From JACJXF01 sp038316435 (GTDB lineage Bacteria > Bacteroidota > Bacteroidia > Bacteroidales > GCA-2748055): DNA of 64,000 nucleotides. The translations under genes were made by a program, and so were the position numbers. Below the pieces are notes generated by a model. That model ran no database searches. It had not been told where the DNA came from and saw nothing but the letters and a program-made list of their open reading frames with translations. Every line of letters starts with the position of its first letter. The stretch's first letter is position 1. The stretch covers positions 1-64,000 of the forward strand of contig JBBQAQ010000019.1 of NCBI GenBank assembly GCA_038316435.1, given 5' to 3'. Below are positions 56,932 to 64,000 of this stretch, piece by piece.

Positions 56932-59505
56932 ATGAAACACTTAATCTTCATTCTGATTATTGCTTCCATTTTCCAATTTAGCTGTTCAAACAAGCAATCC
57001 TTTAAAAGCGATGTTCTTACAAGCCAATGGAAATTCCGGAAAGCAGACGATACAACATGGCTTCCAGCCACTGTTCCTGGATGTGTTCATACCGATTTGC
57101 TTGATAACAAGCTGATTCCCGATCCATTTTACAGGATGAATGAAAAGAAAGTAAAATGGCTTGAAAACACCGACTGGGAATATTCGACTTCGTTCTCTGT
57201 TTCAGCAGAAACGGCTGCTTTCCCGAATATCGATCTGGAAATTGGAGGATTGGATACCTATGCCGATGTTTTTCTTAATGATTCGTTGATCCTGAAGGCC
57301 GATAACATGTTCATCAGCTGGCAGGTTCCTGTAAAGAATTGGGTGAAACAAGGCGAAAATTCCTTACGGATATATTTTCATTCGGCAGTTACGGTGGGAA
57401 TGGAAAAATTGAGAAAAGTGCCTTACACCCTGATGGCGGCAAACGAAATTGCCCCCGAAAACGAACGCACCAATGTATTCACCCGAAAAGCACCTTTCCA
57501 CTACGGCTGGGACTGGGGCCCACGTCTGGTAACATGCGGAATTTGGAAACCCATAAAACTTCAGGCATGGAATAATCAAAAAATGGAAGACTTATATGTT
57601 AAGCCAATCGCTATTTCAGAGGAAAAGGCCGCCTACAAAGCCATTGTTGAGTTGGTTTCAGACCAAGAGACGAGAGTAATTTTCGAAGTTTTGGTTGATG
57701 GCGCAATAATTGAATCCAAGTCCGATGTTGTAATCTCAGAAGGTCAATCACAGGCTGTCATTGATTTTAGCATTGCCAAACCTGAACTTTGGTGGACCAA
57801 TGGTTTGGGTGGTCATAAACTTTATAAAGTTGAAGTCAGGATGCTGGATGGCAAAAAACTGATTCAGAGCGTCTCCAAACGGATTGGAGTACGCAGGCTT
57901 GAACTGGTTCAGCAGAAAGATTCTATTGGAAGCAGTTTCGAATTCAAATTGAATGGAGTGCCCGTTTTCATGAAAGGGGCCAACTACATTCCATCGGATA
58001 TTTTTACCACCAGAAATACGATTTCAAATTACAAACGGGTAGTCGCTGATGCCGTAAACGCGAACATGAACATGCTGCGTGTTTGGGGAGGCGCCATCTA
58101 CGAAAACGACGAATTTTACGATCTTCTGGATGAAAACGGGATTTTGGCTTGGAACGATTTCATGTTCGCCTGCAACCTGCAACCCGACGATTCACTTCAC
58201 CTCGACAACATCCGGAAAGAAGCGGAATATAATGTCAAAAGACTCAGAAACCATCCGTCTATTGCCTTGTGGTGCGGCAACAACGAAAACCTGAGAGCCT
58301 GGTACAATTGGGGCTGGAATAAAAAATATTCAGAAAAAGATGCGGCAATCCTTTGGGGCGTATACGAAAAAATATTCTATCATATTCTTCCTGATGCTGT
58401 TACAAAGTTCAATCCTGAAGTTTCGTATTGGCCATCGTCACCACAAGCAGCCGACGACAAACTCTCCGACCGGATATCAGGCGACGAGCACGATTGGTCA
58501 GTCTGGTTTGGCGATGTACCTTTTTCGGCTTATGCTGAAAACCCGCCTCGTTTCGTAAGCGAATATGGCTTACAGTCTTTCCCGGAGATGAAAACGATTC
58601 GTTCATTCGCTAACGACTCTGATATGACTTATCGGTCGCCTATCATGGAACATCGTCAGCGAAGCCTGATGCCATGGATTGCCAAAGGTTTTAATGGAAA
58701 CGAGATGATCAAAACTTACATTGCCCGCTATTATAAAGTTCCTTCAAGCTTTGAATCGTTTGCGTATGTCAGTCAGTTAGTGCAGGCTAATGGCGTAAAA
58801 TTTGCCATCGAAACTCACCGCCGGAATATGCCGCGCTGCATGGGTTCGCTTTACTGGCAGATAAACGATTGCTGGCCAACCATGTCGTGGGCAAGTGTTG
58901 ATTATTTTGGACGATGGAAAGCACTGCACTATGCCGTTAAAAAAGCCTATCAGCCTGTTTATCCGATTATTTTCAGGGATAAGAACGACATCAAAGTGAC
59001 AGTTGCCAACGACCGGCTAACTTCTGGAAAGGCCAAGATTACTGCTACTTTGTATGATTTTGAAGGGGAAGTACTCTGGCAAAAACAAATTTATACCACA
59101 TTGACAGCCAATTCAAGTCTGGTTTACCTGAGTGTTCCCGAAAAAGAATTGACGGGCAAAGGTAAAACCTCAAAAACCGTGTTCGAGGTAGTGGTTAAAT
59201 CTGAAGACACAATTTTAGGCGAAAACCTGTTTTATTTTAAGGATGTCAAAGCGCTGCAGTTCGAACAGCCAGAGATCAAAAAGACTATCTCAAAGATTTC
59301 AGATCAGGAATATGAAATTCAATTGACTACTGAAAAGTTGGCAAAGAATGTGGCTTTCTTTACTGCCAAATCTGAAGGTTTTTTCTCGGATAATTTCTTC
59401 GACATGATTCCGGGGAAGACATACAAAATCAAATTTACTGGCAAGGCTGTGGATTTGGAAAATGACATTCAGGTAATGAATTTGAATGAGGTTGTGAATC
59501 AGTAA
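56932..59505 (+). CDS. GH2 beta-mannosidase-like enzyme
   Basis: An 857-residue exported enzyme with a lipoprotein-like signal (IFQFSCSN). The GH2 order is sugar-binding domain (about 25-190, VPGCVHTDLLDNKLIPDPFY), immunoglobulin-like domain, then TIM barrel (about 320-620). The acid/base is Glu452 in WCGNNEN and the nucleophile Glu544 in FVSEYGLQS. The pattern WKFRKADDTTWLPATVPG and the NNE motif favour beta-mannosidase over beta-galactosidase. It would release terminal beta-mannose in the periplasm or at the surface. Confidence 0.88.
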   Translation: MKHLIFILIIASIFQFSCSNKQSFKSDVLTSQWKFRKADDTTWLPATVPGCVHTDLLDNKLIPDPFYRMNEKKVKWLENTDWEYSTSFSVSAETAAFPNIDLEIGGLDTYADVFLNDSLILKADNMFISWQVPVKNWVKQGENSLRIYFHSAVTVGMEKLRKVPYTLMAANEIAPENERTNVFTRKAPFHYGWDWGPRLVTCGIWKPIKLQAWNNQKMEDLYVKPIAISEEKAAYKAIVELVSDQETRVIFEVLVDGAIIESKSDVVISEGQSQAVIDFSIAKPELWWTNGLGGHKLYKVEVRMLDGKKLIQSVSKRIGVRRLELVQQKDSIGSSFEFKLNGVPVFMKGANYIPSDIFTTRNTISNYKRVVADAVNANMNMLRVWGGAIYENDEFYDLLDENGILAWNDFMFACNLQPDDSLHLDNIRKEAEYNVKRLRNHPSIALWCGNNENLRAWYNWGWNKKYSEKDAAILWGVYEKIFYHILPDAVTKFNPEVSYWPSSPQAADDKLSDRISGDEHDWSVWFGDVPFSAYAENPPRFVSEYGLQSFPEMKTIRSFANDSDMTYRSPIMEHRQRSLMPWIAKGFNGNEMIKTYIARYYKVPSSFESFAYVSQLVQANGVKFAIETHRRNMPRCMGSLYWQINDCWPTMSWASVDYFGRWKALHYAVKKAYQPVYPIIFRDKNDIKVTVANDRLTSGKAKITATLYDFEGEVLWQKQIYTTLTANSSLVYLSVPEKELTGKGKTSKTVFEVVVKSEDTILGENLFYFKDVKALQFEQPEIKKTISKISDQEYEIQLTTEKLAKNVAFFTAKSEGFFSDNFFDMIPGKTYKIKFTGKAVDLENDIQVMNLNEVVNQ

Positions 59506-59523
59506 AATAGGAAATACTAAAAG

Positions 59524-61950
59524 ATGAAGAAATACTTTCTGTTGACATTTATAATCGTTGTTAGTTTGAATTGCAGTTTATTGGCTAGTGGTGTAAGTAC
59601 ATCTATTCGTCAAAAGACCAAATTCAATGCTGACTGGAAGTTTATGTTGGGCGACAATGCAGATTATAAAAATCCTACTTTCGATGATTCTGCCTGGCGC
59701 AGCTTGAGTTTGCCTCACGATTGGACGATTGAAGGTGAGTTTAAAAAAGAAAATCCCAGCGGTGCATCGGGTGCGTTCTTGTCAGGTGGAGTAGGTTGGT
59801 ATCGAAAAACCTTCATGGTGGGCGATTCGCTAAAATCGAAAAAAATATTCATTCAGTTTGATGGTATTTATATGAATTCAGAAGTATGGGTAAATAATCA
59901 GTTTTTGGGTAGATATCCGTACGGTTATTCATTGATTCAATATGACTTGACAGGCATAGTTAAACCCGGCGAAAAAAACACAATAGCTGTCCGGGTGGAT
60001 AATTCTCTGGATCCATCAACCCGTTATTATGCTGGATCGGGGATTTATCGCAATGTGTGGCTGGTAACTACCAATGTCACCCACCTCGACAACAAAAGCG
60101 GTGTGTTTGTTTCATATAAAAATGTGAGCGAACAGTCGGCAACCATTGCTTGTCAGTATAAAATTATTTCCAATTCTTTTGAAGGAAGCGAATTTCAGTG
60201 GTGGGTACGAAACCCGACAGTGAATAAACGCATCGTCAAACAACTAACTATTCAATCGAAATTATACACTCCAAATGGTAAAGAAATTGCTTCCATGTCA
60301 ACAATCGAATCGGTTAGTGAATTTCACAAATACACTTTCAATCATGAATTAAGTGTATCAAACCCAAAATTATGGTCTAGTGCTACTCCATTTTTATATT
60401 CTTTGGTAACCACTTTGTCCTATGATGGAAAAATAATTGACACACAAACGACCTCCATTGGTATCAGGAGTATTGAATATTCAGTTAACAAAGGCATGTT
60501 GGTGAATGGTAAACAAGAAAAGCTGAAAGGTGTTTGCCTGCATACCGATGCCGGCTCGTTGGGCAATGCCGTACCTGATGGTGTCTGGATCTACCGATTG
60601 TCAAAACTCAAAAAAATGGGTGCAAATGCTATTCGCACCAGTCATCATCCTTTCTCCCCCGAATTTTATAATATTTGCGACAGCTTGGGCTTATATGTGA
60701 TGGACGAGGCTTTTGACGAATGGAATGTGGGGTATGGTTTTGCCACCGAGAATACTGCTGGAAAAATGCAATATGGTTATCACCTGTATTTTAACCAATG
60801 GGCGGAAACCGATTTAAGAGCAATGATTCAACGGGACAGGAATCATCCTTCGGTGGTGATGTACAGTATTGGCAATGAAGTTCCCAATCAGTTCCATGAT
60901 GGTGGAGCACAGTTGGTGACGAAACTTAAAAATATTTGTCATAACGAGGATCCCAGCAGACTGGTAACTGCCGGATGCGACTTCGTGGCATATTCCAATC
61001 AGAATGGTTTTTTAGACTCACTGGATATAGCGGGTTATAATTATGTGGATCGTTACTATGCCGATAAAATGTATGCACCCGAAAAAGAAAAATACCCAAA
61101 CCGACTTTATCTTGGAACGGAAACTTATTTCGATACTCCATACTGGTTGGCCGTGAGAGACAATGATTATGTGATGGGCGAATTTGTTTGGGCTGGCATT
61201 GACTATTTAGGCGAAGGAATTGCCTGGCCTAAAAGAGGATGGGATGCATGTTTGATAGATATGGCCGGAACAGAAAGACCGGAGTATTATTTGCGCAAAA
61301 GCTATTGGAGCGATGAGCCCGTGGTACACATAGCGGTACAAAATGCTGACAACCCTGAATCTGAATGGCATCCTCGTCCGGTAGTGTCACATTGGAATTG
61401 GAAATCGAAACCCGATTATTTGAACAATGTCTATGTTTATTCCAACTGTGATGAGGTAGAGCTTTTTATAAATGACCAATCCCAGGGGAAAAAACTCGTT
61501 GATAAAAACACCTATTTTGTATTGTGGAAAATCCCTTTTACCCTAGGTACTATCAAAGCCATTGGCTATACCTCAGGTAAAAAAGCCAGCGAACACATAT
61601 TGCAAACACCCGAAAATGCCGCAGGCTTGAACTTGGTTTGTGACAAAACGAACTTGAGAGCCAACGGGGAGGATGTGGCAGTGATTGAAATCAATATCGT
61701 TGATAAAAATGGAATTCAAATCCTTAATGGCGATACTGAAATAAGCGTGAAAATTGAAGGCAATGCCAGATTAATAGGACTTGACAATGCTGATCAGTGC
61801 AACCATGATAAATACAAGACTGCTAGCAGAAAAACATTCAACGGCCGACTTTTGGCAACGATACAGGCCACCGATAAATCTGGAAAAATTAAAGTGACGG
61901 TATCTGGCCCTGATTTAGAAACAGCGAATCTAATCTTAAACACCAAATGA
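59524..61950 (+). CDS. GH2 beta-galactosidase-like enzyme with C-terminal DUF4982
   Basis: An 808-residue exported enzyme with a signal peptide (1-21). The N-terminal jelly roll has SLPHDWTIEGEF and GVGWYRKTF. The barrel carries the acid/base Glu452 in SIGNEVPNQ and the likely nucleophile Glu533 in LGTETYF. DUF4982-type and Big-like beta domains form the C-terminus (about 610-808). Relatives act on beta-galactosides or other hexosides, so exact specificity is open. It starts 18 bp after the beta-mannosidase-like gene. Its stop overlaps the next ATG (ATGA). Confidence 0.85.
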   Translation: MKKYFLLTFIIVVSLNCSLLASGVSTSIRQKTKFNADWKFMLGDNADYKNPTFDDSAWRSLSLPHDWTIEGEFKKENPSGASGAFLSGGVGWYRKTFMVGDSLKSKKIFIQFDGIYMNSEVWVNNQFLGRYPYGYSLIQYDLTGIVKPGEKNTIAVRVDNSLDPSTRYYAGSGIYRNVWLVTTNVTHLDNKSGVFVSYKNVSEQSATIACQYKIISNSFEGSEFQWWVRNPTVNKRIVKQLTIQSKLYTPNGKEIASMSTIESVSEFHKYTFNHELSVSNPKLWSSATPFLYSLVTTLSYDGKIIDTQTTSIGIRSIEYSVNKGMLVNGKQEKLKGVCLHTDAGSLGNAVPDGVWIYRLSKLKKMGANAIRTSHHPFSPEFYNICDSLGLYVMDEAFDEWNVGYGFATENTAGKMQYGYHLYFNQWAETDLRAMIQRDRNHPSVVMYSIGNEVPNQFHDGGAQLVTKLKNICHNEDPSRLVTAGCDFVAYSNQNGFLDSLDIAGYNYVDRYYADKMYAPEKEKYPNRLYLGTETYFDTPYWLAVRDNDYVMGEFVWAGIDYLGEGIAWPKRGWDACLIDMAGTERPEYYLRKSYWSDEPVVHIAVQNADNPESEWHPRPVVSHWNWKSKPDYLNNVYVYSNCDEVELFINDQSQGKKLVDKNTYFVLWKIPFTLGTIKAIGYTSGKKASEHILQTPENAAGLNLVCDKTNLRANGEDVAVIEINIVDKNGIQILNGDTEISVKIEGNARLIGLDNADQCNHDKYKTASRKTFNGRLLATIQATDKSGKIKVTVSGPDLETANLILNTK

Positions 61951-62204
61951 AAACAATACTAATATTTACAGCTTTCCTTGCGCTACAGTTCACGATATTA
62001 AAAGCTGAAAATCTGTTAATTTATAATGCCTCCAAAGGAATTGAGAATGCATATTTCAATACTATTTCAGTTGAAGGTGAGCAGCTTCCCTATTCCCAGC
62101 TACAGAGCTTTGACGATACCTTTAACATCAGAAATGTCATTCTCGAAAACTTTTACCTGCACGGCGTTGATATTCATTTTTTTGAGTTCCATACTAACAG
62201 CTAA
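61947..62204 (+). CDS. Short exported protein or truncated gene
   Basis: An 85-residue frame with a good signal peptide (MKTILIFTAFLALQFTILKA), then NLLIYNASKGIENAYFNTIS. It starts in an ATGA overlap with the GH2 stop, so translation should be coupled. It does not resemble a complete enzyme and may be the first part of a lost glycosidase. The family is not recognised. Confidence 0.45.
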   Translation: MKTILIFTAFLALQFTILKAENLLIYNASKGIENAYFNTISVEGEQLPYSQLQSFDDTFNIRNVILENFYLHGVDIHFFEFHTNS

Positions 62205-62301
62205 AAAATGTTTACGCATCTAAAAAATAACGAAACGATCATTCTGAGAAAAGGAATATCAAAACAATATTAATAATCAAAAACGTCAAAAATTTGAAAA
62301 A

Positions 62302-64000
62302 ATGAAACAGCACCTCTTTTTAATCATACTTCTAAATTTGTTTAACAGCTTGGCAAATGGCCAGTCAATGGACAATTTTTTCCGCCAGCCGGTTTTTGAA
62401 GAGGGAGATAACAATATTATATTGCAAAACCGTTGTGGCAACCGTCTTACCATGATGTTTAAACCTAATGGCACCGACCTGGAATTTGTTTACAAACCCA
62501 ATGCCTTCCGACGTAAAGAATTTTGGGCGCGTAATTTCTCCAACCGTGATAACCAGACAGTACTTTTTTCATCGTTTTCGATGCCTGACATTCGCAGCAC
62601 CGATGCCACTTTCGAATACGATCCATTTGTAAATACCATCAACATCAAAGCGCCTTCAGGAGCCAAAAACAAGATTGTGGTCGTGAATATTGCAAACGAA
62701 AATGCATTTGTGATTTCTGCCCGAAGTCCGCTGCTCCTGGCTTTCAAGCCTCACACCAGATTTGAGGTGAGCAATGGCCTCCTGACCGAGAAATTCACCG
62801 AAAGAGGCGAAGATATTGTCAGTTTCATCAAATTTCCGGGTTTTGAAGAAAACCGTTTCCGAATTCTGGCCGATGGAACTTATATCCTTCAGGTATTGGA
62901 GAATGATGTGATTTTGATTGGGGGAGAAGAAAATAGTTATCAAGTGAACAGAGTATGTGAACGGTTTCAAAGTCTCAATTTAAACGAACTGATTGCCAAA
63001 AACGAGGAAGTTCTGAAGCCCGAACTGGCCAGCTCAACCATCTTCTGCAGGAATCCTGATTTTAACAAAGTACTGGATATCAACAAACGCATTCTTCTAT
63101 CGATGGTTGATGGCGGTGGTGCGACATTCGGCGCTTTAAGCCGATGCTATTACCTGATCTGGATTCGTGATGGTTCCATGTCAACTTCATTAATGGCTCG
63201 TGGAGGCTCTCCAGCCTATGCCTCGGATTGGACAAAACTGGCGTTAAACAGTCCATCTGTCGTTCGTCGAGACGATGGAACCGAAGTTCCCGAATTTGGT
63301 CAGATGCTTGGAACAAGATGGGGAAAAAGTGAAGACGACGGCGTTTTCTACGCTACGCTGAGTTTGTTCACCATGTGCCAGACGACGGGCAACAATGAGG
63401 TTCTTTATTCCGGGGGATTTAAAATCCTGCTCGAATCTATCGACCGGTACCTGGAGAAAACCTGGGACGCAAACCGCAAGATGTTTGGCAGTGATACGCG
63501 TGGCGAAACGTCTCTGCAATCCAGTCCTTATTACGGTTACGATGTGGTAAATGGAGAAATGTATCATAATTTCCAGAAAGAAGATGTAAACAGCACGCCT
63601 ATTTCGCGCAGTTATAGTCTTTACCAACAGGTGAATACCTATAATTTGCTCCAGATGGCTAATGTTTTGATGGCATACAATCCCGAAGCCGATCAGCAGC
63701 GAAGCAACAGGTATGCAGAGCTGGCAAAGGAATTAGAAGCAAGCATTAAGTCAAAATTTAAAAATCCCGCAGGAAAATTATATGCCGGGTTTGAATTGTA
63801 TGCCGATGGTTCAGAGAAATGGGTTCCGTTTGGCCCCGAATCCGATTACTGGGAAACAGCCTGGGCCAATTCTTTGGGGCCGTATTATCCGGCTCCTGAA
63901 ATTCAGTTATCATCAGCAAGCGAAATAAAAAGCGATTGGGCAAAATACCGTAATTACGGATATTGCCCATGGAATACCCTTTCCCGCTATCTCTACGAAT
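62302..64000 (+). CDS. Exported putative six-hairpin glycosidase, runs off the window
   Basis: The frame starts at ATG 62302 with a signal peptide (MKQHLFLIILLNLFNSLANG). It stays open for 566 codons to the window end; I checked it codon by codon. An N-terminal beta domain (about 25-240) is followed by helical-barrel sequence. Landmarks are SRCYYLIWIRDGSMSTSLMA, SSPYYGYDVVNGEMYHN and DYWETAWANSLGPYYPAP, with conserved acidic residues as in (alpha/alpha)6 glycosidases. No named family was recognised. The 3' end is missing. Confidence 0.75.
   Translation, partial: MKQHLFLIILLNLFNSLANGQSMDNFFRQPVFEEGDNNIILQNRCGNRLTMMFKPNGTDLEFVYKPNAFRRKEFWARNFSNRDNQTVLFSSFSMPDIRSTDATFEYDPFVNTINIKAPSGAKNKIVVVNIANENAFVISARSPLLLAFKPHTRFEVSNGLLTEKFTERGEDIVSFIKFPGFEENRFRILADGTYILQVLENDVILIGGEENSYQVNRVCERFQSLNLNELIAKNEEVLKPELASSTIFCRNPDFNKVLDINKRILLSMVDGGGATFGALSRCYYLIWIRDGSMSTSLMARGGSPAYASDWTKLALNSPSVVRRDDGTEVPEFGQMLGTRWGKSEDDGVFYATLSLFTMCQTTGNNEVLYSGGFKILLESIDRYLEKTWDANRKMFGSDTRGETSLQSSPYYGYDVVNGEMYHNFQKEDVNSTPISRSYSLYQQVNTYNLLQMANVLMAYNPEADQQRSNRYAELAKELEASIKSKFKNPAGKLYAGFELYADGSEKWVPFGPESDYWETAWANSLGPYYPAPEIQLSSASEIKSDWAKYRNYGYCPWNTLSRYLYE

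Overview
The window looks like a chromosomal segment of a Bacteroidota bacterium, probably of the Bacteroidales/Marinilabiliales type. The evidence is two proteins with type IX secretion (T9SS) C-terminal sorting domains, SprB and GIN repeats, reg_prop/Y_Y_Y sensor proteins, a TAnnTTTG-type promoter, AT-rich intergenic DNA and few Shine-Dalgarno sequences. The lineage call is an inference from gene content. I saw no rRNA, tRNA or CRISPR array.

Region 1 (1-7000) has an internally deleted IS4-type transposase remnant, then a GIN-domain surface protein, a hotdog thioesterase, the rpsP-rimM pair with a convincing promoter, a four-cysteine hypothetical protein, fumC, a CAP-domain lipoprotein and an ArsC-fold protein.

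Region 2 (7000-33000) holds a 2.5k-residue T9SS adhesin built from four long beta-helix modules and five SprB repeats. Two large sensor proteins (beta-propeller, Y_Y_Y, membrane segment, SpoIIE/PP2C phosphatase) are present, one of them 11 bp downstream of a TPR-caspase gene. Between and after them lie housekeeping genes: prfB, which needs the classical +1 frameshift, recX, prmC, ribD, a LOG-family gene, trxA, and a dnaE with a fused N-terminal proofreading exonuclease.

Region 3 (33000-46700) is an eroding accessory stretch. It holds non-coding repeats, a HEPN/MNT pair whose HEPN gene is broken twice, the intact methylmalonyl-CoA mutase genes, a YdjC-type deacetylase, a 3-keto-disaccharide hydrolase, a PIN toxin with a damaged antitoxin and a dead XRE gene, a truncated AAA ATPase, and an intact acyltransferase/GPH-transporter/small membrane protein cluster.

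Region 4 (46300-64000) is a carbohydrate-degradation locus, all on the + strand: GH140-like, GH9 with T9SS signal, two tandem uncharacterised alpha-helical-barrel proteins, GH2 beta-mannosidase-like, GH2 beta-galactosidase-like, and a six-hairpin-type enzyme running off the end. Fragments of a sulfatase and of a 3-keto-disaccharide hydrolase lie inside it. The set suggests exported enzymes acting on a branched plant-type polysaccharide. No SusC/SusD pair is visible, so the uptake genes may lie beyond the right edge.
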